From RH-AL1 sp965214415 (lineage in GTDB: Bacteria; Pseudomonadota; Alphaproteobacteria; Rhizobiales; Beijerinckiaceae), in the NCBI GenBank assembly GCA_965214415.1, contig CBDCBQ010000003.1:1736001-1800000 (forward strand): a stretch of DNA of 64,000 nucleotides. Direction: 5' to 3'. A program made the translations under genes and the position numbers. How positions within the stretch are numbered: the first letter of the stretch is position 1; each line of letters opens with the position of its first letter. Below the pieces are notes generated by a model. The model worked only from the letters and a program-made list of their open reading frames with translations, searched no databases and was not told the DNA's origin. This document shows, piece by piece, positions 17,595 through 26,046 of the stretch.

Positions 17595-18326
17595 ATGCCG
17601 CTGATCTCCAAGCGCGGTCTCGCACTCGCCCTGATAGGCACCTGTCTCGCCGCCGCGCCGGCCTACGCCAAGAAGAAGCCGGCGGCCCCGCCACCCGCCG
17701 CCGAAGCGCTCAGCCCGGACGCACCCGCCGCGCCAGCGGCGACTGGGCAGAGCAACAAGCTGCAGCTCGTCGCCACCCAGAAGGACTGGACCAAGGTTTG
17801 CGGAAAGGACCAGGCCGCCGGCAAGGAGGTCTGTTACACGACCCGCGACTTCTCGGCCGAGGTCGGCAAGCCGCCCGTGCTCGCGCTCGCCGTCTACGAC
17901 GTGAAGGGTGACGATACCAAGATCGTCCGCATGCTGATGCCGATCGGCCTGATGCTGCGCCCCGGGTTCCGCTTCGCGACCGACGGCGGCACCCCGACCG
18001 ATGGCGCCTATGAGATTTGCTTCCCGAACGGCTGCTTCGCCGAGGCAAAGGTCAAGTCGGCGACCATCGACACGATGAAGCGCGGCAAGGTGCTCGACGT
18101 CAGCGTGCGCAACCAGGGCAACGCCGAGGTGGTCTTCGATGTGCCGCTCGAGGGGTTCGGCAAGTCCTTCGACGGGCCGGCGATCGATCCCGAGGTCTTG
18201 AAGAAGCAGCAGGAGCAGTTGCAAGCCGGCCTTCAGAAGCAGGCCGAGGAGGAGCGCAAGCGTCTCGAGGCGCAGAAGGCCTCGGGCGGCGCCGGCGGCG
18301 CGGCGATCCCGGGCGCTGGCAAGTAG
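17595..18326 (+). CDS. Invasion-associated locus B (IalB) family protein
   Basis: 243 residues. Signal peptide about 1-25 (cleavage near AYAKK), a Pro/Ala-rich linker, then the IalB domain (about 55-195) with the family's paired cysteines (TKVCGK and VCYTTRD; EICFPNGCFAEA) and the central MPIGLMLRPGF. The tail (residues 200-230) is a charged coiled coil rich in K, E, Q. IalB proteins are periplasmic or envelope proteins of unsettled role, first described in Bartonella entry into red cells, but common in free-living Rhizobiales. GAAAGGA precedes the ATG. A second IalB gene lies at 42035-42547. Confidence 0.88.
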   Translation: MPLISKRGLALALIGTCLAAAPAYAKKKPAAPPPAAEALSPDAPAAPAATGQSNKLQLVATQKDWTKVCGKDQAAGKEVCYTTRDFSAEVGKPPVLALAVYDVKGDDTKIVRMLMPIGLMLRPGFRFATDGGTPTDGAYEICFPNGCFAEAKVKSATIDTMKRGKVLDVSVRNQGNAEVVFDVPLEGFGKSFDGPAIDPEVLKKQQEQLQAGLQKQAEEERKRLEAQKASGGAGGAAIPGAGK

Positions 18327-18354
18327 CGTCAGCCGGCGCGCGCCTGACGCGGAA

Positions 18355-18381
18355 ACGGCCCGCTCAGTTCAAGCGGGCCGT
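18355..18381 (-). terminator. Intrinsic-terminator-like hairpin overlapping the hspQ stop
   Basis: A 9-bp perfect stem (ACGGCCCGC / GCGGGCCGT) with a 9-base loop that contains the hspQ stop codon; on the reverse strand the stem is followed by a short T-run. It also lies 28 bp after the convergent IalB gene and may serve both. Confidence 0.6.
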
Positions 18382-18693
18382 CTTGATCTGATAGATTCCG
18401 TCCTGTGCGCGGACGAACAACTCGTCGACCTGCGGGTGGCGGACCGGATCGCCCGACGTGTCGGCGAGCAGGTTCTGCTCGGACACGTAAGCGATGTACT
18501 CGGTGTCCGCGTTCTCGGCGTAGAGGTGGTAGAATGGCTGATCCTTGCGCGGCCGCACCTCTTCGGGGATCGACTCCCACCATTCTTCCGTGTTCGCGAA
18601 TTCCGGGTCGACGTCATAGATAATGCCGCGGAAAGCATATTTCCTATGCTTGACGACTTGGCCGATGCCGAATTTCGCTTGCCGAAGGGTCAT
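18364..18693 (-). CDS. hspQ: Heat shock protein HspQ
   Basis: 109 residues, normal length. The family core is complete: QAKFGIGQVVKHRKYAFRG, IYDVDPEF, WWESIPEEVRPRKDQPFYH, YVSEQNLL and HPQVDELF. HspQ (YccV) binds hemimethylated oriC DNA in E. coli and acts as a specificity factor that stimulates Lon protease; lon is encoded about 10 kb away in this window. A TTGACA box lies upstream (18732-18760). Confidence 0.93.
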   Translation of the reverse strand: MTLRQAKFGIGQVVKHRKYAFRGIIYDVDPEFANTEEWWESIPEEVRPRKDQPFYHLYAENADTEYIAYVSEQNLLADTSGDPVRHPQVDELFVRAQDGIYQIKTARLN

Positions 18694-18731
18694 GGGACGC
18701 GCGGGGACGCACTGCTCTGAGGACGCAAGCT

Positions 18732-18760
18732 TGGGTAGCCATCGCCAAAATCCTTGTCAA
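18732..18760 (-). promoter_or_regulatory. Possible promoter of hspQ
   Basis: On the reverse strand TTGACA (18760-18755) is followed after 17 bases by TACCCA (18737-18732). The -35 box is perfect and spacing ideal, the -10 is weak. It ends about 40 bp before the hspQ start. No clear heat-shock sigma consensus was recognised. Confidence 0.35.
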
Positions 18761-18819
18761 CACGAGCGCCGACCGGTTGCCTTCCGCCTGCCTCCTGCGA
18801 CTGCCGGGGAAGAGGTGAG

Positions 18820-20370
18820 GTGAGCGGCGACCGTTCACCGTCGCGGGCCGGCTTTCCGATCGAGCTACTCGACCCCGCCGAGATGGCTCGCGCCGACGCG
18901 CTCGCGGCCAGGACGATGCCAAGCATCGCGTTGATGGAGCGTGCCGGCGAGGCCGTGGCACGGACGGCGGCGCGGCTGGTGCGCGGCGACGGGCGCGGTC
19001 GCGTGCTGATCCTGTGCGGGCCCGGCAACAACGGTGGCGATGGCTACGTCGCCGCGCGCCTGCTCGCCGACGAGGGGTTCGCCGTCGACGTCGCGGCGAT
19101 GACGCCCGAAGCCTTGAAGGGCGACGCCGCCGCGTCGGCGGCCCGTTGGACAGGCTCGGTCGGCTTGCTCGCGGACGCGCCCGACGACTGCGATCTCGTC
19201 ATCGATGCGCTGTTCGGCGCCGGCCTTTCCCGCGACATCGACGGCGCGGCGCGCGCGGCGATCGAACGGCTAAATTCCTGGTCGAGGTCGACTTGCACGC
19301 CGGTACTCGCCATCGACATGCCGTCGGGCGTCGACGGCGCGACCGGCGCGGTGCGCGGGATCGCCGTGGAGGCAAGCAACACGATCACCTTCTTCCGTCT
19401 GAAACCGGGGCACATTCTCCTGCCGGGCCGCATCAAATGCGGGACGCTGGCGCTTGCCGACATCGGCATCGCGGCCACTGTGCTGGACGAGATCGCGCCG
19501 ACGACACGGCTGAACGCGCCGGCGCTGTGGATGGCCGCCCTGCCCGTCCCGCGGCTCGACGGCCACAAATACGGGCGCGGCCACGCGCTGGTGATGTCGG
19601 GGCCGATCGCCCAGACGGGTGCCGCGCGGCTCTGCGCGCGCGGAGCGCTACGCGCCGGAGCCGGGCTCGTCACGGTGGCGACGCCGACGGACGCGCTGCC
19701 GATCCACGCGATGGCGCTGACCGCGATCATGACCAAGGTCGCCGACGACGCGGCGGGCCTGCGCGACATCCTCGCCGACCGCCGCAAGAACGCGGTGGTC
19801 CTCGGCCCCGGTCTCGGCGTCGGCGATGGCACGCGCGCGCTCGTGCTTGCCGCGCTCGCGGCGCCGGCGCCGGAGGACGATGGGCCGCCGCGCGCGATCG
19901 TCCTCGACGCCGACGCGCTGACGAGCTTCGCCGAGACGCCTGACGCGCTGTTCGCCGCGATCACGCGCGCCGACATGACGGTCGTGCTGACGCCACACGA
20001 TGGCGAGTTCGCCAGGCTGTTCGGCCGAGCGGTCGACATGTCCGGGGCAAAACCGAAACGGGCGCGGGATGCCGCCAAGGCCAGCGGCGCCATCGTCGTG
20101 CTGAAAGGCCCGGACACGGTGGTGGCTGCACCCGACGAGCGCGCCGCCATTGCCGCGAGCGAGGCGCCGTGGCTCGCCACCGCCGGCGCCGGCGATGTGC
20201 TCGGCGGGATGATCGCCGGCCTCCTGGCGCAGGCGATGCCGGGTTTCGAGGCTGCCGCGGCGGCGGTCTGGATGCACGCGGAGGCGGCGCGGCGGTTCGG
20301 CCCCGGCCTCATCTCGGAGGATCTGCCGGACCTCCTGCCCGGCGTCCTGAAGGATCTGCTCCAGGCCTGA
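18820..20370 (+). CDS. nnr: Bifunctional NAD(P)HX epimerase / ADP-dependent dehydratase
   Basis: 516 residues, the fused Nnr (YjeF) enzyme that repairs hydrated NADH and NADPH. The N-terminal epimerase domain (about 10-220) shows LILCGPGNNGGDGYVAARLL and DALFGAGLSR; the C-terminal ribokinase-like dehydratase (about 235-510) shows HKYGRGHALVMSG, the GPGLG loop, LTPHDGEFARLFG and TAGAGDVLGGMIAGLL with the catalytic aspartate. GTG 18820 follows GGGGAAGAGG; the upstream frame to 18754 overlaps the divergent hspQ promoter and lacks similarity. Confidence 0.92.
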   Translation: MSGDRSPSRAGFPIELLDPAEMARADALAARTMPSIALMERAGEAVARTAARLVRGDGRGRVLILCGPGNNGGDGYVAARLLADEGFAVDVAAMTPEALKGDAAASAARWTGSVGLLADAPDDCDLVIDALFGAGLSRDIDGAARAAIERLNSWSRSTCTPVLAIDMPSGVDGATGAVRGIAVEASNTITFFRLKPGHILLPGRIKCGTLALADIGIAATVLDEIAPTTRLNAPALWMAALPVPRLDGHKYGRGHALVMSGPIAQTGAARLCARGALRAGAGLVTVATPTDALPIHAMALTAIMTKVADDAAGLRDILADRRKNAVVLGPGLGVGDGTRALVLAALAAPAPEDDGPPRAIVLDADALTSFAETPDALFAAITRADMTVVLTPHDGEFARLFGRAVDMSGAKPKRARDAAKASGAIVVLKGPDTVVAAPDERAAIAASEAPWLATAGAGDVLGGMIAGLLAQAMPGFEAAAAAVWMHAEAARRFGPGLISEDLPDLLPGVLKDLLQA

Positions 20371-20492
20371 GTCTCCGCGCGTCGAGTAGGATCGTTCCAC
20401 CCAAGTCGTTGATTGCAAAGGCGCAGCGGCGCGATCCGCGAAACCGCCGCAATATCGTGGTCAACGCTGACCTCCCGTGACCCGGAGCGCCC

Positions 20493-21638
20493 ATGCGCCC
20501 TTCCAACGCGATCGACTTCTGGCGCGGCTACGCGCTGATCTCGATCTTCGTGAACCACATCCCGGGCAATTTCTTCGAGCGTTTCCAGTACCGCAACCTG
20601 ACGCTGTCGGACTCGGCCGAGCTGTTCGTCTTCCTCGCCGGCTGGGCGATGCGGCTGTCGATCGAGAACCCGAAGCGGCCGATGTCGAACTCGGCGATCG
20701 TCTACAAGCTGTGGGGCCGCGCCTTCACGATCTATGTGGCGCAAACCTTCATCACGGAAATCGCGATCTTCATACTCGCCGCCGCCTCGGTCTGGCTCGA
20801 TGCGCCGTTCCTGCTCGATTGGCACAACGTCGGCGCGATCTTCCATCAGCCGGTCGAGGCGCACATCGGCCTCGTGCTGCTGTCCTATCAGCTCGGCTAT
20901 TTCAACATCCTGCCGCTCTACGTGATCCTGATGCTGGTCGCGCCGCTGATCGCGCTTACCTACCGTGCGCTTCCGTCGGTCGTGCTGCCGCTGTCGGTCG
21001 GGCTCTACGTGCTGACGCTGGCGCTCGGCTGGAACCTGTCGTCCTGGCCGGTCGAAGGCACCTGGTTCCTTTCGCCGTTCGCCTGGCAGCTGATCTACGT
21101 CCTAGGCTTCCTGCTCGCCGGCAAGCGGACCGACATCGGCGCGCTGGCGCGACGCCACATCCGGGTGTTTCGGGCGATCGCCATCCCGATCGTCACCGTC
21201 GGGTTCATCATCGCGACGACCCGGTTCTGGGACTGGATCACGCTGCCGAGCCTCGATCTGCCCTTCAAGGTCTTCGACAAGACCTTCATGTCGCCCGATC
21301 GCCTCCTCAGCGTCCTCGCCCTCATCGCGCTCGGCGGCGGCATCTTCTACTATGTCGACGCCTTCGCGCCGCCGGTGACGCGATTCCTGTCGATGCTGGG
21401 CCGCAACGGGCTCCACGTCTTCTGCGCCGGCTCGCTGTTGAGCCTGTGCGGCCAGATCGTCCGCTTTATGTATGGCGGCACCCTGATGATCGATGTGATA
21501 TTGTTCGTCGTCGGCGTGTCCATCATGGCTTCGACCGCATGGGTTCTCGAATGGCGCTCCCGTTCCAAGGCCGAGCAGGTGCCGGCCTCCGCTTTGCCGT
21601 CTCCGGCCGCTGTCTCGTCGTCGCCTTCCCCCTCCTGA
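20493..21638 (+). CDS. OpgC-domain integral membrane protein
   Basis: 381 residues with about ten hydrophobic segments. The opening NAIDFWRGYALISIFVNHIPG and SDSAELFVFLAGW are diagnostic of the OpgC/acyltransferase-3-like family, in which an inner-membrane protein transfers succinyl or other groups to periplasmic glucans. The Pro/Ser/Ala-rich tail is likely cytosolic and disordered. It overlaps the next gene, a secreted SGNH hydrolase, by 88 bp; the pairing suggests one modifies and the other processes the same periplasmic or surface glycan (inference). Confidence 0.85.
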   Translation: MRPSNAIDFWRGYALISIFVNHIPGNFFERFQYRNLTLSDSAELFVFLAGWAMRLSIENPKRPMSNSAIVYKLWGRAFTIYVAQTFITEIAIFILAAASVWLDAPFLLDWHNVGAIFHQPVEAHIGLVLLSYQLGYFNILPLYVILMLVAPLIALTYRALPSVVLPLSVGLYVLTLALGWNLSSWPVEGTWFLSPFAWQLIYVLGFLLAGKRTDIGALARRHIRVFRAIAIPIVTVGFIIATTRFWDWITLPSLDLPFKVFDKTFMSPDRLLSVLALIALGGGIFYYVDAFAPPVTRFLSMLGRNGLHVFCAGSLLSLCGQIVRFMYGGTLMIDVILFVVGVSIMASTAWVLEWRSRSKAEQVPASALPSPAAVSSSPSPS

Positions 21639-22525
21639 CGAGCGCCGTCTGGGCGCAGACGCCGGTCCAGCCGCAGATGCCATCGACCGCCGCGGCTCCC
21701 CCGGTCCGCGTGCCGAGTGCTCCATCACCCATTCCCTCCGCGCCCGCCACGACCGCGCCCGCCACGACCGCGTCCACGCCGCCGCAGCTCAGCCCGCCCT
21801 GCGAGGCGCCGGCGTCCGACATCGCCTCGACGGCGCCGCTGCCGAACCTGACCAAGGCGCTCGCCGAGCACCGCACGCTGTCGATCCTGGCGGTCGGCTC
21901 GGCGGCGATGGAGACGCTGGGCAGCGCCTACGGCGTCAAGAGCTACCCGGTGCAGATCGAGGATCTGCTGAAGACCGCCTTGAAGGGCGTCGATGTCGAC
22001 ATCATCAACCGCGGCACCGGCGGCGAGGTCGCGCAGACCTCGGCCGACCGCATCCGCAGCGAGGTCGCGCTCACCAAGCCCGACCTCGTGCTGTGGCAGC
22101 TCGGCACCAACGACGCGCTGGCCCGCGTCGAGCCGGAACAGTTCACCGACATCGTCAAGTCCACCGTCGACTGGCTCAAGCAGAACGACGTCGACGTGGT
22201 GCTGGTCGGCCTGCAGTACACGTCACGCTTCGCGCGCGACGAAAGCTACTTCGCCATCAAGCGCGCCCTCGACCGGATCGCCAAGGAGGAGAACATCCTC
22301 TACATCAAGCGCTACGACGCGATGAAATTCATCACCCAGACCCGCGCCAAGGTCCACCTGATGACCAACGACAATTACCATCTGAGCGAGCTCGGCACGC
22401 AATGCATGGCCGAGCACGTCGCTCACGCGATGGTGGCGAGCCTGTTCCTGCGCCGCTTCCGGCCGGGCGGTGGAACGCCCACGGCCGCGGTGCCCGCGAC
22501 GCCGCCCGCGCCCGCGCCGAATTGA
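21551..22525 (+). CDS. Secreted SGNH/GDSL-family hydrolase
   Basis: 324 residues. A long signal region ends near AVWAQT (about residue 36), then a Pro/Ala/Thr-rich linker (to about residue 85), then the SGNH fold. Block I is variant (LAVGSAAME, with the likely nucleophile in G-S), a block II-like glycine lies in RGTGGEVA, block III is LGTND, and block V is NDNYHLSELG, supplying Asp and His. Periplasmic esterase or acyl-transfer activity on a glycan is likely. ATG 21551 lies inside the opgC gene; ATG 21539 is an alternative. The large overlap indicates coupled translation. Confidence 0.75.
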   Translation: MALPFQGRAGAGLRFAVSGRCLVVAFPLLTSAVWAQTPVQPQMPSTAAAPPVRVPSAPSPIPSAPATTAPATTASTPPQLSPPCEAPASDIASTAPLPNLTKALAEHRTLSILAVGSAAMETLGSAYGVKSYPVQIEDLLKTALKGVDVDIINRGTGGEVAQTSADRIRSEVALTKPDLVLWQLGTNDALARVEPEQFTDIVKSTVDWLKQNDVDVVLVGLQYTSRFARDESYFAIKRALDRIAKEENILYIKRYDAMKFITQTRAKVHLMTNDNYHLSELGTQCMAEHVAHAMVASLFLRRFRPGGGTPTAAVPATPPAPAPN

Positions 22526-22558
22526 GCGAGGACCATATGGACGAGGTTTGCCGAAGGC

Positions 22559-22825
22559 ATGGACAGTCGCGCCGCCAAGCTCGAGTGCGACGTCTCCCAT
22601 CTTGCCGCTGACATGTCCGACGTTCGCGTGACGCTCCACGACATCGGACGGGACCTCGCCGACACTCGCGTACGTGTCGCCAAGCTCGAGACCAAGGTCG
22701 ATCACCTGCCCGGCAAGGGCTTTATCGTCTCCATTGTCGCGACTGGGCTCGCGCTTTCGACGGCCGTGCTTTTGTTGCAGAGCAAGCTGCAACACTTCGC
22801 CGGGCTCGCCTCGGCGCAGCAATAA
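22559..22825 (+). CDS. Small coiled-coil protein with C-terminal membrane anchor
   Basis: 88 residues. An N-terminal heptad-like helix (residues 5-50, VSHLAADMSDVRVTLHDIG and a following LADTRVRVAKLETKVDHL) leads to one transmembrane segment (GFIVSIVATGLALSTAVLLL). Such proteins are common in Proteobacteria without known function. A better ribosome site (GCGAGGA) precedes ATG 22537, which is in a different frame and opens MDEVCRR; one-base loss between the two would join them into a longer N-terminus, so a frameshift is possible. It ends 4 bp before the convergent gene. Confidence 0.5.
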   Translation: MDSRAAKLECDVSHLAADMSDVRVTLHDIGRDLADTRVRVAKLETKVDHLPGKGFIVSIVATGLALSTAVLLLQSKLQHFAGLASAQQ

Positions 22826-22829
22826 GGCG

Positions 22830-24197
22830 TCACCGCACCTCGAACCACCCCGCGAGGCCCGTCACCTGACGATCGAGCACGAGCGACTCGATGACCCATT
22901 TCCCGGGATTGTCGGCGATGAAAGCCACATGCTTCGTCTTGCCGGGCGCGAGCAGGACCGAGTCGCGCCAGTAGGGGTCCCAACCATCGTCGAGATCGTG
23001 CAGCAAGCGCCAGACGTGGCCGTGCACGTGCATCTGCTGCACGACAGCCGTCTTGTTGACGAAGGCGAGCGTCACCGCGCCGCCGCGCTTCACCGTGAAC
23101 AGCGGCTTGCCGGAAAAGCCATCCGACGCGACGCCGGCAAGGCTCCAGGTCCATGGCGCCGCGCCCTTGCTCGGCGATGACGCCCCTGCTTTGGCGATGA
23201 CAAGCTCGCGCTTCAGCGATTTCTCGAGAGGGATGCGGGTCGGCAGCAGCGGGTTGTCGGGCAGCTTGACGACCGGCGGATGCGCCGGCAGCGGCGCGCC
23301 CTTGACGCCGAGCGTGACGAGCGGCTGGTCCGTCTCGCCGCGCAGCACGACCGTCGCCTGCCCTTCCTGGCTGGGAATGTCGAGCATCACCTCGAAGCGC
23401 GAGCCGGGGCCGACCGGCACGATGTCGCGGGCGGGGCGGAAGATCTCGCTGGGTTGGCCATCGAGGGCGATGATCGTCGGCTGCGCGCCCACGAACCCGA
23501 CGAGCGCGATCCGCGCGGAACAGGCATTCAGAACTCGCAGCCGAAGCCGCGCGCCAGGCCGCACCTCGATAGCCAAGGGCGCGGCCTTGGCGTCGACCGT
23601 GACCAGCGCGCCGATCCGGCCGGCGCCGCGCGCTTGCGCGGGATCGAGGAAGTCGCCATCGATCTGGCCCTTGGCGTCGAGCGACCAGTCGTCGAGGACG
23701 ACGAGAAGGTCTTGATCCACCTTCGGCGGGTCCGGCTCGTCGACGATCAGCACGCCGTAAAGGCCGCGGCCGATCTGCTCGGCGCTGTGCGGAAACACGT
23801 GCGGGTGAAACCAAAAGAGCCCGGCGTCGGGCGGCGTGAAGCGGATATCGAAGCTGGCGCCGGGCGCGACCGGCGGCTGGGTCAGGCCAGCAACGCCGTC
23901 CATCGCGTTGGCGATCCGCACGCCGTGCCAGCAGATCGACGTCGGCTGGTCGAGCGTGTTGACGAGGCGGACCCCGACCTCCTCGCCCTTCCTGACGCGC
24001 AGCACGGGGGCCGCCGCCTCGCCGCCGTAGCTCCAGACGGCGGTCGGATCGCCGCGCAGCCGCGCCGATCCCGGTTTTGCCTCGAGCACCGTGACACCAT
24101 CGGCAGGCGCCGGCGCTGCCCGTGCCGACAGCGGGATGATTGTCGCGGCCAAGCCGCTCATCGACCCGCCGCAGAAGCCCCGGCGACTGAAGTTCAT
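22830..24197 (-). CDS. Multicopper-oxidase-fold protein lacking most copper ligands
   Basis: 455 residues. A twin-arginine signal (NFSRRGFCGG, then a hydrophobic stretch and ARAAP) implies folded export to the periplasm. Three cupredoxin domains are recognisable. The ligand motifs are altered: the usual HWHG is CWHG (about residue 85), HPH is kept (FWFHPH, about 126), the HxxHxH block lacks its first histidine (QQMHVHGH, about 385), and the final HCHxxxH motif is replaced by ESLVLDRQ (about 431). Type 1 copper therefore cannot form. This recalls FtsP/SufI, a copper-free member that stabilises the division apparatus, though that identity is not proven. Start ATG 24197 (reverse) was chosen to begin just before the Tat motif. 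Confidence 0.78.
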   Translation of the reverse strand: MNFSRRGFCGGSMSGLAATIIPLSARAAPAPADGVTVLEAKPGSARLRGDPTAVWSYGGEAAAPVLRVRKGEEVGVRLVNTLDQPTSICWHGVRIANAMDGVAGLTQPPVAPGASFDIRFTPPDAGLFWFHPHVFPHSAEQIGRGLYGVLIVDEPDPPKVDQDLLVVLDDWSLDAKGQIDGDFLDPAQARGAGRIGALVTVDAKAAPLAIEVRPGARLRLRVLNACSARIALVGFVGAQPTIIALDGQPSEIFRPARDIVPVGPGSRFEVMLDIPSQEGQATVVLRGETDQPLVTLGVKGAPLPAHPPVVKLPDNPLLPTRIPLEKSLKRELVIAKAGASSPSKGAAPWTWSLAGVASDGFSGKPLFTVKRGGAVTLAFVNKTAVVQQMHVHGHVWRLLHDLDDGWDPYWRDSVLLAPGKTKHVAFIADNPGKWVIESLVLDRQVTGLAGWFEVR

Positions 24198-24344
24198 CGG
24201 ACTCTCGCGAAAAGACTCCACCCAGCACCCCTCGAATGCGCGAACGGGCGGGCGCACTTTTTTGCTGCGCACCCCCGACCTCGGCGCTATAGAGCGCAAT
24301 CCTAGTGGTGAGGACAGCGAGACGTGCCGGCGGTCGCCGCGCGC

Positions 24345-24429
24345 GCGGGCGTGGCGGAACTGGTAGACGCGCTGGTTTTAGGTACCAGTGGTGAAAATCG
24401 TGGGGGTTCGAGTCCCTCCGCCCGCACCA
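24345..24429 (+). tRNA. tRNA-Leu (anticodon TAG)
   Basis: 85 nt. Acceptor arms GCGGGCG / CGCCCGC pair, discriminator A, encoded CCA. The anticodon stem CTGGT / ACCAG encloses TTTAGGT (anticodon TAG); a long variable arm and GGTTCGAGTCC T-arm fit a class II leucine tRNA. Trigger factor starts 65 bp downstream. Confidence 0.96.
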
Positions 24430-24493
24430 TCGCTCCCGCGCCATGCTCGCTCGTCCCGGGGCTCGCCCCGCCCAACACCAGGCCGCCTCTCCG

Positions 24494-25870
24494 ATGCAAG
24501 TTACCCAAACCCACGCCGACGGGCTCAAGCGCGAATTCGAGATCGTGCTGGCGGCGCAGGATCTCTCCAGCCGCATGACATCGCAGCTCAACGAGATGCA
24601 GGCCAAGGCGCAGATCAAGGGGTTCCGCCCCGGCAAGGTGCCGGTGGCGCATCTGCGCAAGCTCTACGGCCGCTCGATCATGGCCGACGTCGTCCAGGCG
24701 GCGGTGGGCGAGGCCCGCACCAAGATGATCGACGACAACAAGCTGCGCCTCGCCGGCGAGCCGAAGTTCGACATCGAAGGCGACCAGAACGTGCTCGAGC
24801 GCGCGCTCGAATCGAAGGGCGACCTCACCTTCAAGGTGGCATTGGAAATCCTGCCGAAGGTCGAGCTGGGGACGCTCGACGATCTCGCGATCGAGAAGCT
24901 CGTGGCCGACGTGCCGGAGGAGGAGGTCGATCGCTTCATCACCATGCTCGCCAACCAGAATCGGACCTTCGAGCCCAAGGGCGACGGCGCGGTCGCGGCC
25001 CCCGGTGACAAGGTCACGATGGATTTCGTCGGCAAGGTCGGCGACGAGACGTTCGATGGCGGCACCGGCGAGAACGTCGACCTCGTGCTCGGCTCGAACT
25101 CGTTCATCCCAGGCTTCGAGGACCAGGTCGTCGGCATGGGCGTCGGCGATCAGCGCTCGATCGCCGTGACCTTCCCGGAAAATTACGGGGGGCTCGTGCT
25201 CGCCGGCAAGGAGGCGCGCTTCGGCGTCAGCCTGAAGGCCGTGGCGGCGCCCAACGAGATGCCGATCGACGACGAGTTCGCCAAGACCTTCGGCATGGAA
25301 GATCTCGGCAAGATGAAGGAGATGGTGCGCGGCAACATCGAGCGCGAGTTCGGCCAGGCGTCGCGCGCCAAATGGAAGCGCAAGCTGCTCGACACGCTCG
25401 ATTCGCGCTACGCGTTCGATCTGCCGCAAGGGCTCGTCGAGCAGGAGTTCGAGACGATCTGGCGCCAGGTCCAGGCCGAAGGCGAGAAGGGCAAGAGCCC
25501 GGAGGACGCCAACAAGAGCGAGGACGAGCTACGCGCCGACTACCACAAGATCGCCGAGCGCCGCGTGCGGCTCGGCCTCGTGCTGGCGGAGATCGGCGAG
25601 GAGGCCGGCGTCAAGGTCACGCAGGAGGAGCTGTCGGCCGCGCTGATGGAGCGCATGCGCGAGTATCCGGGCGACGAGAAGGAGATTTGGGAGTTCTTCC
25701 GCTCGAACCCGCAGGCGATGGCCCAGGTGCAGGCACCGCTCTTCGAGGACAAGGTGATCGACCACATCCTCTCGAAGGCGCAGGTCACCGAGCGCAAGGT
25801 CTCGAAGGAGGAGCTGGTCGCCCCGGACGAAGGCGAGGAGCGCCCGGTGATGCTGGGGACGCCGGGGTGA
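24494..25870 (+). CDS. tig: Trigger factor
   Basis: 458 residues. It is the ribosome-bound chaperone with peptidyl-prolyl isomerase activity. The ribosome-docking signature GFRPGKVP is near residue 43, the FKBP-type domain spans about 150-245 (DFVGKVGDETFDGGTGE, LVLGSNSFIPGFEDQVVGM), and the C-terminal helical arms follow. ATG 24494 is preferred because MQVTQTHADGLKREFEIV is the family N-terminus. It heads the tig-clpP-clpX-lon order, common in bacteria; here a relic of a toxin-antitoxin pair separates it from clpP. Confidence 0.95.
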   Translation: MQVTQTHADGLKREFEIVLAAQDLSSRMTSQLNEMQAKAQIKGFRPGKVPVAHLRKLYGRSIMADVVQAAVGEARTKMIDDNKLRLAGEPKFDIEGDQNVLERALESKGDLTFKVALEILPKVELGTLDDLAIEKLVADVPEEEVDRFITMLANQNRTFEPKGDGAVAAPGDKVTMDFVGKVGDETFDGGTGENVDLVLGSNSFIPGFEDQVVGMGVGDQRSIAVTFPENYGGLVLAGKEARFGVSLKAVAAPNEMPIDDEFAKTFGMEDLGKMKEMVRGNIEREFGQASRAKWKRKLLDTLDSRYAFDLPQGLVEQEFETIWRQVQAEGEKGKSPEDANKSEDELRADYHKIAERRVRLGLVLAEIGEEAGVKVTQEELSAALMERMREYPGDEKEIWEFFRSNPQAMAQVQAPLFEDKVIDHILSKAQVTERKVSKEELVAPDEGEERPVMLGTPG

Positions 25871-25872
25871 GT

Positions 25873-26046
25873 TCAGAGGTGTCGAGGTCGTCGACGTCTC
25901 CGCGGAGGCGCTGGGAAAATCTGGTGCTGATGCAGGGACATGCGGGCGCTCGCCTTGCATGCGGGCTTACGCCGGTCGAGCGGGCTCGAACAAGTTGATC
26001 GGGTAGCTGCGAATGGCAGTATGTGGGTGTCAAGAAGCAGCTTCAA
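25873..26046 (-). pseudogene. vapC-like PIN toxin, N-terminal remnant
   Basis: TTG at 26046 (reverse strand) opens MKLLLDTHILPFAA, the classic VapC start carrying the first catalytic aspartate of a PIN domain. It overlaps the stop of the phd-like frame by TTGA, as in intact phd-vapC pairs. After about 15 residues the frame no longer resembles a PIN domain and it ends at 25873, only 58 codons long; a full toxin of about 130 codons would run into tig. It is non-functional as seen. Confidence 0.45.
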
